From Pseudalkalibacillus berkeleyi (GTDB taxonomy: Bacteria; Bacillota; Bacilli; Bacillales; Fictibacillaceae): a stretch of 64,000 nt of DNA. How positions within the stretch are numbered: position 1 is the first letter of the stretch; each line of letters starts with the position of its first letter. Positions 8,049-15,155 of this stretch are shown in pieces. Below the pieces are notes generated by a model. The model made no database searches. It was not told the DNA's origin and saw only the letters and a list, made by a program, of their open reading frames with translations. A program made the position numbers and the translations under genes. The stretch is from NCBI RefSeq assembly GCF_021608225.1, contig NZ_JAKIJS010000001.1:620001-684000 (forward strand). The letters are read 5' to 3'.

Positions 8049-8678
8049 ATGGGTGTCTACTGGGAAAAATTCAAATACTTCTTAACGGATTTGTCACAAG
8101 AAGATATTTTGCGATGGCTAGAAGAATATAAAGATCTTGGACCTTTCCCAGGCATCTTATTACCGATGCTTGAAGCGTTTATACCTATTCTGCCACTCGT
8201 ACTATTTGTGGCAGGTAACGCTGCTGCTTATGGATTTTTCTGGGGTGTGCTTTTTTCATGGATTGGCACCGTATTCGGTTCGATATTCGTTTATTTATTA
8301 GTGCGTAAATTCGCCCAACAAAAGTTCATGAAATTCGTAGCCAATCATAAAAAATCAAAATCTTTACTTGATTGGGTTGAAAAGAAAGGATTTGGTCTTC
8401 TTTTCGTGCTATATTGCTTCCCCTTTACGCCATCCGCACTCATCAATGTCGTTTGTGGACTATCAAGAATCAATACACTTACGTTTGTACTCGCTGTTAG
8501 TCTCGGAAAATTAGTCATGGTGTTTTTCATTTCTTATATAGGTCATGATTTCTTCTCGATCATTAAAGAACCTGTAAAAATGATCATTATTAGTGCAGTG
8601 ATCTTCATATTATGGTTGTTCGGGAAGTTATTGGAACGAAAGCTGCATACACCTTTAAAAACAAAAATAAACGAGTAA
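8049..8678 (+). CDS. TVP38/TMEM64 (DedA-like) membrane protein
   Basis: 209 aa with about five or six hydrophobic segments. The hallmark VTT/SNARE-associated core is present: FIPILPLVLFVAGNAAAYG near residues 43-61, then FSWIGTVFGS, and later FPFTPSALINVVCGLSRI. The family contains bacterial YdjX-Z, YhjE and YtxB proteins and is linked to phospholipid handling at the cytoplasmic membrane. AAGGAG lies before the ATG at 8049. It is flanked by terminators on both sides, so it appears monocistronic. The exact orthologue is not assigned. Confidence 0.87.
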   Translation: MGVYWEKFKYFLTDLSQEDILRWLEEYKDLGPFPGILLPMLEAFIPILPLVLFVAGNAAAYGFFWGVLFSWIGTVFGSIFVYLLVRKFAQQKFMKFVANHKKSKSLLDWVEKKGFGLLFVLYCFPFTPSALINVVCGLSRINTLTFVLAVSLGKLVMVFFISYIGHDFFSIIKEPVKMIIISAVIFILWLFGKLLERKLHTPLKTKINE

Positions 8679-8707
8679 CTTAGATGTATACTATGCAATA
8701 TGATGGA

Positions 8708-8740
8708 AGAGATGATTCGATGGTGAATGATCTCTTTTTA
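8708..8740 (+). terminator. Terminator after the TVP38-type gene
   Basis: An 11-bp stem with one mismatch (8708-8718 with 8725-8735) ends in TCTCTTTTTA. Confidence 0.8.
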
Positions 8741-8782
8741 ATTGAAAACATGTCAGAAAAGCAATGTCATGATTAAGAGAGG

Positions 8783-9544
8783 GTGAGTGAACTGGTACCA
8801 CGAAGAACGAGTGCGGAAATTAAAGCGATGCATGAAGCGGGGAAGTTGTTAAGTCAATGTCATAAAGAGATTAGGAAAAGAATCAAACCAGGGATTTTAA
8901 CTAAGGACATCGATGACTTTGTTGATCAATACTTAAGTAGGCACGGAGCAACACCTGAGCAAAAAGGATACAACGGTTATCCTTATGCAACATGTGCATC
9001 TGTGAATGATGTTGTTTGCCATGGATTTCCTTCGAAATCCCCCTTAAAAGATGGAGATATTGTTACGATTGATATGGTCGTAAATTTAAATGGTTGGCTT
9101 GCGGATTCAGCTTGGTCATACCGAGTAGGAAATGTTAGTGATGAAGCTGAAACATTGTTAAATACAACGAAAGAAGCACTTTATATTGGTATTGAACAAG
9201 CAAAGGTCGGGAACCGCATCGGTCATATTGCGAATGCGATCCAAAGCTTTGCTGAACAAAAGGGATATTCAGTTGTGAAGGATTTTATCGGTCATGGAAT
9301 TGGGCGTAAAATCCATGAGTCACCCATTGTTCCTCACTTCGGTCCTATTGAACAAGGTCCAGTTCTCGAAGAAGGTATGGTCATAACAATCGAACCGATG
9401 TTAAATTGTGGTGCGCATTTTGTATATGTTGAAGAAGACGGTTGGACGGCAAGAACGGTAGATGGCAGTCTCTCAGCACAGTACGAACATACTGTTGCGA
9501 TTACTTCTGATGGACCGATGATACTGACGGAACAAAACAAATAA
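8783..9544 (+). CDS. map: Type I methionine aminopeptidase
   Basis: 253 aa. It removes the N-terminal methionine from nascent proteins in the cytoplasm. All family residues are present: His80, Asp97 and Asp108 (TIDMVVNLNGWLADSA), His171 (GHGIGRKIHES), Glu204 (ITIEPML) and Glu235 (QYEHTVAI). Counted from the GTG at 8783 these numbers agree almost exactly with the E. coli enzyme, which supports this start. It stands alone between terminators, not in the ribosomal-protein cluster where the main Bacillus map lies, so it is probably the second copy (MapB/YflG type). Confidence 0.93.
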   Translation: MSELVPRRTSAEIKAMHEAGKLLSQCHKEIRKRIKPGILTKDIDDFVDQYLSRHGATPEQKGYNGYPYATCASVNDVVCHGFPSKSPLKDGDIVTIDMVVNLNGWLADSAWSYRVGNVSDEAETLLNTTKEALYIGIEQAKVGNRIGHIANAIQSFAEQKGYSVVKDFIGHGIGRKIHESPIVPHFGPIEQGPVLEEGMVITIEPMLNCGAHFVYVEEDGWTARTVDGSLSAQYEHTVAITSDGPMILTEQNK

Positions 9545-9557
9545 CTTATTGATTTAC

Positions 9558-9592
9558 AGAGCGGCCACTAAATTTGGCGGCTCTTTTTATTT
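9558..9592 (+). terminator. Terminator after map
   Basis: A 9-10 bp stem with one mismatch (around 9558-9567 and 9575-9584) is followed by TTTTTATTT. Confidence 0.75.
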
Positions 9593-9658
9593 GCATTCTA
9601 AAGGTCGATGTCAATGAATAAGGTGAATATGACATTGATTATAGGGAGGTTTATTTGC

Positions 9659-9904
9659 ATGCACACGAATAGAAAGTCATATCGTCCCTATATCGGGCCA
9701 TGTGATCCTTGTCGACCGATCCGTGTAAAGTACTATGAAACGCCGCCCAATTTATATCTTGGCTATCAGCCATATGGATTACAGCAATATGACCCGTGCA
9801 CCGCTTTGAAAAAAGGAACACTTTGGCCAGCGTTATTTGCGCCTTATAGTAACCCATATAAAAAGAGAGAGGGGGAGCAGGAAAATGACGGAGCGAATGC
9901 CTGA
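9659..9904 (+). CDS. cotJA: Spore coat-associated protein CotJA
   Basis: 81 aa. The YIGPCDPC motif, the segment RPIRVKYYETPPNLY, and TLWPALFAPY are characteristic of CotJA. I start at the ATG at 9659 because AGGGAGGT (9643-9650) lies eight bases upstream; a longer frame reaches back to about 9608 without a better site. In B. subtilis the cotJ operon is made under SigE in the mother cell and the proteins enter the inner coat. It overlaps cotJB by 20 bp. Confidence 0.93.
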   Translation: MHTNRKSYRPYIGPCDPCRPIRVKYYETPPNLYLGYQPYGLQQYDPCTALKKGTLWPALFAPYSNPYKKREGEQENDGANA

Positions 9905-10148
9905 TGAATTTTATGCTTTAATGGAAAGTTTACAGGAGGTTGATTTTGTACTTGTAGAGCTGACCTTATATCTTGATACTCACCCTGAAGACTATCAAGC
10001 GATTAAACAATTCAATGATTATTCTCAAAAGAGCATGGAACTCCGTCAACAAATTGAACAGAAATATGGACCTCTCACGCAATACGGGCATAGTTACTCT
10101 GGCTATCCGTGGAATTGGAATAAGCCTCCATGGCCATGGCAAATGTGA
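9885..10148 (+). CDS. cotJB: Spore coat protein CotJB
   Basis: 87 aa. It has the short acidic helical core found in CotJB (MESLQEVDFVLVELTLYLDTHPED) and an aromatic tail rich in Pro, Trp and Gly (GYPWNWNKPPWPWQM). The ATG at 9885 follows a G-rich site (GAGGGGGAGCAG) inside cotJA, so the two are translationally coupled. CotJB is needed with CotJA and CotJC for assembly of the coat layer in B. subtilis. The middle position in the operon confirms identity. Confidence 0.92.
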   Translation: MTERMPDEFYALMESLQEVDFVLVELTLYLDTHPEDYQAIKQFNDYSQKSMELRQQIEQKYGPLTQYGHSYSGYPWNWNKPPWPWQM

Positions 10149-10176
10149 CGAACAGCATAATAGGGGGTAGATGGAC

Positions 10177-10746
10177 ATGTGGGTATACGAAAAAAAACTA
10201 CAATATCCTGTGAAAGTGAGCAAATGTGATCCGAGATTAGCAAAATACTTAATTGAACAATATGGAGGGGCGGATGGTGAGCTTGCTGCCGCATTAAGAT
10301 ATTTAAACCAACGGTATACGATTCCTGATAAAGTCGTTGGTTTATTAACAGATATCGGAACTGAAGAATTTGCGCATCTAGAAATGATTGCAACGATGAT
10401 ATATAAGCTAACGAAAGATGCTACACCAGAAGAGATGAAGGAAGCAGGGCTAGGGGACCATTACGCTAACCATGATGGAGCACTTTTCTATCAAAATGCT
10501 GCAGGGGTTCCCTTTACAACAAGTTATATTGCAGCAAAGGGCGATCCAATCGCGGATTTATATGAAGATATTGCCGCCGAAGAAAAAGCGAGAGCTACAT
10601 ATCAATGGATCATCAATATGAGTGATGACCCTGATTTGAATGATAGCTTAAGCTTTCTTAGGGAAAGGGAAATTATCCATTCGCAACGGTTTAGGGAAGC
10701 GGTAGAAATTTTAAAAGAAGAAAGAGATCGGAAGAAGATTTTTTAA
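10177..10746 (+). CDS. cotJC: Spore coat protein CotJC, manganese catalase family
   Basis: 189 aa. It is very close to known CotJC proteins from MWVYEKKLQYPVKVS onward. The ferritin-like manganese catalase ligands appear in GELAAALRYLNQRY, GTEEFAHLEM, DIAAEEKARATYQW and REIIHSQRF (Glu and His residues). I take the ATG at 10177, nine bases after AGGGGG; the ATG six bases earlier is too close to the site and the family begins MWVYEKK. CotJC probably protects the forming spore against peroxide as well as being structural. A hairpin follows. Confidence 0.95.
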   Translation: MWVYEKKLQYPVKVSKCDPRLAKYLIEQYGGADGELAAALRYLNQRYTIPDKVVGLLTDIGTEEFAHLEMIATMIYKLTKDATPEEMKEAGLGDHYANHDGALFYQNAAGVPFTTSYIAAKGDPIADLYEDIAAEEKARATYQWIINMSDDPDLNDSLSFLREREIIHSQRFREAVEILKEERDRKKIF

Positions 10747-10753
10747 GAAAGTG

Positions 10754-10796
10754 AGGGGCTGACTCCCAATTAAGTTTGTCAGCCCCTATTATATAT
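10754..10796. terminator. Hairpin between cotJC and terC
   Basis: A perfect 10-bp stem (10754-10763 with 10778-10787) sits between convergent genes. The T content after it is only moderate on the plus strand, so it may serve both directions weakly. Confidence 0.65.
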
Positions 10797-10800
10797 TGAA

Positions 10801-11589
10801 TTATGCATTTTCCGGCTCTTGCTTTGTACGATCGGATTGGTTCCTTTGTCCTGAAAGAAACCATCCACCCACAGCAAGGGCAACTAGTATGCCGTAAAAT
10901 GTTGCTTTCCATATTAAGCTATGTGTAAAATCTTCTGGAATAATCCCTACGTTCGGATGAGCAATAGTATGAACGATCAGCTTTACACCTACCCAAGTGA
11001 CGATTAGATATGCTGCAGTTTCAAGTCCGGGACGTTGTTTAAGAATTTTAGATATATACGTTGCAGCTGTACGAATTAACATAAGACCAATTAGCCCCCC
11101 AAGGAATATGACAGCGAACTTACCTCCGTCCATTCCTCCTATTGAAGGTAAAGGTGTTTTAGGCAATGCGAGGGCTAGTGCAACTGCGGCGAGTATAGAA
11201 TCAACAGCAAATGCGATATCCGCAAGCTCTACTTGAATAACTGTTTTCCAAAAGCTCTTGTTACTCACTTTCACTTCTGTTTTTTCCTCATCATGCCCAC
11301 TTTTAATTCGTTTTTGTTTATAAATATGTTTCACACCAATGTATATTAAATAAGCGGCACCGATTGCCTGGACTTGCCATACGTTTACAAGGTATGAGAT
11401 AGCGAATAAAGCTGCAAAACGGAAGATGAACGCACCTAATATACCGTAGAAGAGTGCTTTCTTTCGTTGTTCAGGCGGTAAATGTTTGACCATTACAGCC
11501 ATGACTAAAGCGTTGTCAGCAGAGAGTAGACCTTCAAGACCGATTAAGATTAGCAAGGTCCAAGCATACTCTAACCATAATGATTCCAT
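10801..11589 (-). CDS. TerC-family membrane protein, probable manganese exporter
   Basis: 262 aa with about seven hydrophobic segments. The two conserved acidic TerC motifs are visible: GLEGLLSADNALVMAVM near residues 18-34 and ELADIAFAVDSILAA near 120-134. Members in Bacillus (YceF/MeeF, YkoY/MeeY) export Mn(II) and help metallate secreted enzymes. A yybP-ykoY manganese riboswitch in the leader strongly supports a manganese role. AAAGGAG lies nine bases before the ATG. It is monocistronic and convergent with cotJC. Confidence 0.93.
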   Translation of the reverse strand: MESLWLEYAWTLLILIGLEGLLSADNALVMAVMVKHLPPEQRKKALFYGILGAFIFRFAALFAISYLVNVWQVQAIGAAYLIYIGVKHIYKQKRIKSGHDEEKTEVKVSNKSFWKTVIQVELADIAFAVDSILAAVALALALPKTPLPSIGGMDGGKFAVIFLGGLIGLMLIRTAATYISKILKQRPGLETAAYLIVTWVGVKLIVHTIAHPNVGIIPEDFTHSLIWKATFYGILVALAVGGWFLSGQRNQSDRTKQEPENA

Positions 11590-11613
11590 AAATCAGAACT
11601 CCTTTCAAAATGG

Positions 11614-11650
11614 AAAAAGACTCGAATCCCAATAATGGCTCAAGTCTTTT
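11614..11650 (-). terminator. Second terminator-like hairpin in the terC leader
   Basis: On the minus strand a stem of about 10 pairs with two G-U pairs (11637-11648 with 11617-11629) is followed by TTTTTCC. It lies between the riboswitch terminator and the terC ribosome site. Confidence 0.6.
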
Positions 11651-11662
11651 TTGAAAGAACGC

Positions 11663-11776
11663 AAAAAGACCTTTACCATTAGAGGCAAAGGTCTTGCTAA
11701 CAACGTCGAGTTGCCGAAAACGCCGAGAGGTAATCCTCTGAAATGACGACGAAATCGCTAAAGCTACTCCCCTTTG
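11663..11776 (-). promoter_or_regulatory. yybP-ykoY manganese riboswitch with terminator platform
   Basis: Read on the minus strand, the aptamer starts with AAAGGGGAGTAGC (from 11776) and ends with TTAGCAAGACCTTTGCC (to 11684), both hallmark elements of the yybP-ykoY Mn(II) family. CAAAGG and CCTTTG can form the P1 closing stem. The same 3' half can instead pair with GGTAAAGGTCTT (11677-11666) to make a 12-bp terminator followed by TTT. The two structures exclude each other, so Mn binding should stabilise P1 and allow transcription of terC. Confidence 0.93.
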
Positions 11777-11789
11777 AAATTCTATGGTA

Positions 11790-11818
11790 ATTATACAATG
11801 AATTGAGCCGAATATCAA
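11790..11818 (-). promoter_or_regulatory. SigA-type promoter for the riboswitch and terC
   Basis: On the minus strand the -35 is TTGATA (11818-11813), then exactly 17 bp, then the -10 TATAAT (11795-11790). Transcription would begin about 7 bp before the first conserved aptamer bases. Confidence 0.85.
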
Positions 11819-11899
11819 TGTACATTTACTTATACTGATACCCAATAAATTGTATTTTAAACAGTGGGAAGAAACCTATACATTAAGTAAAAAGTATTT

Positions 11900-12526
11900 T
11901 TATTTCACTCGGGCGAGTGTTAGTCCATCACCGATTGGAAGGAGGATGCTCTCTAGTTTTGAATGATTAGCCACTTTTTCATTATACCTTCGCAGGGATA
12001 TCGTACTTTCATCCGTCGAGTTTTCATTAAGCACTTCAAAATTCCACAACGTGTTGTCAGCTGCGATGATCGCGCCTGGATTGGCAAGCTCTATACAACA
12101 GTCCAAGTAGTTTATGTAGTTTCCTTTATCTGCATCTATGAAGAAAAAGTCATACTTTTCTTTCTCGTTAGATAGATTTTCTAATGAGGATAGAGCAGGT
12201 CCGATTTTGTATGTTACTTGACCTTTGAAACCAGCTTCTTCTACATTTTTCTTCGCTACATTCGCATAAGATTCTTCTAATTCCAATGAAACGAGATGAG
12301 CAGATGGATTTCCACGTAAGAGACAGATTCCACTGTAACCTCCAAGTGCACCAACTTCTAGAATGTTCTTTGCCCCTGAGATCGTTACAAGCATGGAAAG
12401 GAGTTTACCCGTTTCCGGTGATACAGATATCGTTGGCATTCCGATTTCTGTCATACCTTCATTGATTTTTTGATATTCCACATCTTCAGGCGTAAATAAC
12501 GTTTGAATATATTGTTCTAATTTCAT
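11900..12526 (-). CDS. SAM-dependent O-methyltransferase (YrrM/CCoAOMT-like)
   Basis: 208 aa. Class I methyltransferase motifs are clear: ILEVGALGGYSGICL (SAM loop, about residues 55-69), LVSLELEESYANVAKKN, FFIDADKGNYINYL with the metal-binding aspartate, and AADNTLW. This arrangement is that of the cation-dependent caffeoyl-CoA O-methyltransferase group, including B. subtilis YrrM. I prefer the second of two ATGs because it is five bases from AGGAGG (12537-12532), the first only two. The substrate is unknown. It is followed by a minus-strand riboswitch leader but not linked to it. Confidence 0.9.
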   Translation of the reverse strand: MKLEQYIQTLFTPEDVEYQKINEGMTEIGMPTISVSPETGKLLSMLVTISGAKNILEVGALGGYSGICLLRGNPSAHLVSLELEESYANVAKKNVEEAGFKGQVTYKIGPALSSLENLSNEKEKYDFFFIDADKGNYINYLDCCIELANPGAIIAADNTLWNFEVLNENSTDESTISLRRYNEKVANHSKLESILLPIGDGLTLARVK

Positions 12527-12553
12527 CATGTCCTCCTCATTTTTGATGGATTT

Positions 12554-12976
12554 TTATTCCTCTTTATATTCTATACTGTAAATGATCGTAAAGCCTAGAA
12601 TGATACCTGAGAAAAAGTGAAGTCTTTCGTTTCCAAAAAGGATGTTCGCAAAACCGATAAAATCTCCCCAAGATAGTAAGGTGAAATAATAAGCAGGAAA
12701 AAGTAAAACTAATAGAGAAGGAATCCCAAATATACTAAACTTGCGCCAATTATATTTCAGATTCTTACGATCCTTAGATAATCGTGGGATGAATGGAATC
12801 GCCAAGAGTGCCCCGTAAATGACAGGGAAGAAGATTGAATAGTAAAAAACAGGTGTAAGTAAGAAATTTTCTTCAGCTTGCACTTTTAAATTCGATTCTA
12901 TTTTGAAACCACCTAACAAAAGTGCGCCGAAAAACAATAAATATATAAAATAACGGAGCGTGGAACGATTTTTCAT
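12554..12976 (-). CDS. Small membrane protein, unrecognised
   Basis: 140 aa with about four hydrophobic segments (around residues 9-25, 40-60, 85-105 and 118-135) separated by basic loops such as RLSKDRKNLKYNWRK. I start at the ATG at 12976 because GGAGGT lies eight bases upstream; the earlier ATG at 12991 is part of that site. It is 27 bp upstream of the methyltransferase gene on the same strand and may share its transcript. I do not recognise a family. Confidence 0.72.
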   Translation of the reverse strand: MKNRSTLRYFIYLLFFGALLLGGFKIESNLKVQAEENFLLTPVFYYSIFFPVIYGALLAIPFIPRLSKDRKNLKYNWRKFSIFGIPSLLVLLFPAYYFTLLSWGDFIGFANILFGNERLHFFSGIILGFTIIYSIEYKEE

Positions 12977-13134
12977 ATGTAAGACCTCCATTCTAAACTA
13001 ATCATATTGTTCGAATAGGACAATCAGCTTTTGGACTAGAAGATAGAACAGGTGAAGCAAAATCAGTTAAGTCAATACTACCCTTTAATGGAAAAAGAAA
13101 AAAGCCTTAATCATTGGTTGGGAGATGTTTTACG

Positions 13135-13947
13135 TTGAGAGAATGGAAGAAGTCTTTTGAAAATGCTTTAAATTTCAATGGGAAAGAGGAAGTTGTTGAC
13201 CTTTTGGAGGAACAAAAAACGCTACATGCAGGAACTGCCCCTGCAAAAGTAAAGAGATTAGCGATTAAATTAATTGAGCAAAAATGTATGGGGAACGAAA
13301 TTATGATGAATGAATGGGCTTATTTTCTTGCTAAACACCAGAGTCCTACAGCAAAAGAAATTGCCGCTCATTTACTCGTTAATGTGTATGAAAATGATAA
13401 GGAACCATGTCATTTCTATCTTTATTATTTAGCAGATGATCATCATTGGGAGGTCAGAGAATGGGCAGCTGGCGCATGTGGCAGTTTATTAGCTGCACAT
13501 TATGCGTCTTTTTATCCTGTATTAAATGAATGGATACAAGATAATTCGGAAAATGTGAGACGTGTAGTCGTACTAGCAGTCATGTACGCAAGTAAATCGC
13601 TAACAAGTAGGTATGTACGGGAGCTTCTTCATTTATTTGAACCGCTCATGTGTGACAATTCTGCATATGTAAAGAAGAATTTAGGTCCATTCGCAATAGG
13701 AGATGCACTACTTAGTCGTTTTCCCGATGAGGTACTCGCGTGGTTGGAACATCTTAGTGAGAGTGAAAATGAGCATGTTCGATGGAACATTGCAATGGTA
13801 TTTACGTCAGCAGCATCCAGAAAATTTAAACAACCGGGGTTTAGATTGTTGTCATCATTTGCGAACGACGAAAGAAAACCTATACAAAGAGCAGTGAAGA
13901 AGGCGAAAGAGAATCTCGAGAATGGACAACAGGTAGCAAGCAAATAA
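13135..13947 (+). CDS. HEAT-repeat protein, possibly DNA alkylation repair (AlkD)-like
   Basis: 270 aa, almost entirely helical. Repeats with the HEAT pattern are visible, for example WEVREWAAGACGSLLA, ENVRRVVVLAVMYAS, AYVKKNLGPFAIGDALL and EHVRWNIAMVFTSAA. The aromatic-rich repeats resemble AlkD-type alkylation repair proteins, but I cannot confirm the base-flipping residues. I choose the TTG at 13135, ten bases after GGGAG. A TTG at 13114 is also possible. It is divergent from the membrane gene and followed by an acetyltransferase 76 bp away. Confidence 0.75.
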   Translation: MREWKKSFENALNFNGKEEVVDLLEEQKTLHAGTAPAKVKRLAIKLIEQKCMGNEIMMNEWAYFLAKHQSPTAKEIAAHLLVNVYENDKEPCHFYLYYLADDHHWEVREWAAGACGSLLAAHYASFYPVLNEWIQDNSENVRRVVVLAVMYASKSLTSRYVRELLHLFEPLMCDNSAYVKKNLGPFAIGDALLSRFPDEVLAWLEHLSESENEHVRWNIAMVFTSAASRKFKQPGFRLLSSFANDERKPIQRAVKKAKENLENGQQVASK

Positions 13948-14023
13948 ATGACTAGAAAATCGTTGCATCCTTATCCTAAATATGTAAAATAGTTCTTAAT
14001 ACCATAGGAGAGGGGATGGGGAA

Positions 14024-14812
14024 TTGATTCGAAAATTAACAGACAAGGATCATGAACAAGTGATGGACTTTTTAAGTGTTGAACCTGCTCTGAATTTATT
14101 CATAATCGGAGATATTGAAAACTTTGGTTATGAAACAGACTTCCAACAATTATGGGGAGAATGGCAAAATGATCGTTTAATCGCAGTATTATTAAGGTAT
14201 AAAGAGAATTTTATTCCTTATGCGAAAGGTGACTTTGACGTAAAAGGATTCGCGGAGATAGTTTTAGCGGCAGAGCAATTTCAAATTTTATCAGGGAAAG
14301 AAGAAATCATTGATCAGTTTGATCCATACATACCTTCAAAGCAAAAACGGAGCATGTATTTTGCAGAGATAACTAATCGCTCAAATTTAGAAAAGATACA
14401 AACTAGAGAAGAGATCCACGTTGCAACTGTTGATGATGTTGAGGCGATTTTTACACTAAGAGAGAACATCGAAGAGTTTACTGCTTCTAGTGCATCTAGA
14501 GATAGTATGGTTCATACCATTCAAACAAATAGTGGACGAACGTATTTTATGAAAGATCAAGGGAAAGCGATTACAAGTGCATCCACTACCGCAGAAAATT
14601 CGAAACCAGCGATGATTGTTGGTGTTTGTACAGCAACCAACTATAGGAATAAGGGGCTTGCTTCAAAATGCTTGAGTGCACTTTGTGATGATGTATTAAA
14701 AGAAGGGAAGTCGCTCTGCTTGTTCTATGACAATCCAGCGGCGGGTTCCATCTATCAACGGCTTGGATTCAATGAGGTTGGGCGTTGGACATTGTTGCAT
14801 AAAGCGGAATAA
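14024..14812 (+). CDS. GNAT-family acetyltransferase
   Basis: 262 aa. The N-terminal half (IRKLTDKDHEQVMDFL ...) is a degenerate GNAT-like lobe. The C-terminal half carries the acetyl-CoA binding motif, here IVGVCTATNYRNKGLASKCL with the R-x-x-G-x-A core near residues 210-215, followed by CLFYDNPAAGSIYQRLGF, the usual motif B. It starts at TTG with AGGAGAGGGG before it. The substrate is not known. The unusual two-lobed form matches the FR47/ZogY-like acetyltransferases of Bacilli. Possibly in one transcript with the HEAT-repeat gene. Confidence 0.85.
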   Translation: MIRKLTDKDHEQVMDFLSVEPALNLFIIGDIENFGYETDFQQLWGEWQNDRLIAVLLRYKENFIPYAKGDFDVKGFAEIVLAAEQFQILSGKEEIIDQFDPYIPSKQKRSMYFAEITNRSNLEKIQTREEIHVATVDDVEAIFTLRENIEEFTASSASRDSMVHTIQTNSGRTYFMKDQGKAITSASTTAENSKPAMIVGVCTATNYRNKGLASKCLSALCDDVLKEGKSLCLFYDNPAAGSIYQRLGFNEVGRWTLLHKAE

Positions 14813-14827
14813 CGAACTTGAAGAAGA

Positions 14828-14858
14828 TTGATTTTTCAGGTAACATATATTGTATAAC
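14828..14858 (+). promoter_or_regulatory. Candidate promoter for the ABC-F leader
   Basis: TTGATT at 14828-14833 followed 17 bp later by TGTATA (14851-14856), or 19 bp later by TATAAC. It lies between the acetyltransferase stop and the small leader ORF. Confidence 0.4.
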
Positions 14859-14883
14859 GATTTGAAATTTGGAGGTGTAAGGC

Positions 14884-15009
14884 ATGCTTACGGTTTCGTT
14901 TCCAAGTATGGATTGGCTAACAGTTGAAGTTCGGTCTCAAACGCATGATGTTGCGTACGACGGGAGAAGTCTGTCAAATTTTCCATACTTAAAACGTAAC
15001 AAGACGTAA
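14884..15009 (+). CDS. 41-aa ORF in the leader of the ABC-F gene
   Basis: ATG to TAA, 41 codons, beginning MLTVSFPSMDWLTVEV and ending LKRNKT. GGAGGTG (14871-14877) is placed six bases before the ATG, so it should be translated well. No signal peptide or known domain. A strong terminator follows 38 bp after its stop and the ABC-F gene starts after that. Leader peptides plus terminators are common in front of antibiotic-resistance ABC-F genes, which makes a regulatory ORF likely, although 41 codons is long for that. A 9-bp inverted repeat (14904-14912 with 14982-14990) lies inside it. Confidence 0.6.
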   Translation: MLTVSFPSMDWLTVEVRSQTHDVAYDGRSLSNFPYLKRNKT

Positions 15010-15046
15010 GCACATCCTTATCCCGATTCCTTATCATATTTACGGA

Positions 15047-15083
15047 ACCATGGGCAGGTTAACGCTTGCTTATGGTTTTTTTG
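15047..15083 (+). terminator. Terminator or attenuator in front of the ABC-F gene
   Basis: A continuous 12-pair stem with three G-U pairs (15047-15058 with 15065-15076), loop TTAACG, then TTTTTT. It ends about 70 bp before the ABC-F start codon, in the same leader as the 41-aa ORF. Confidence 0.85.
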
Positions 15084-15155
15084 TGTGTTTTAAAAGTTTG
15101 GAGTTAATGACAACTAGGACTAACTAGACATCTAATTAAAAAGGAGACTAATTTC

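Noticed and set aside
10801-11589. TerC as a tellurite-resistance gene cluster member
   Set aside because: No other ter genes are nearby and the leader is a manganese riboswitch; a manganese role fits better.
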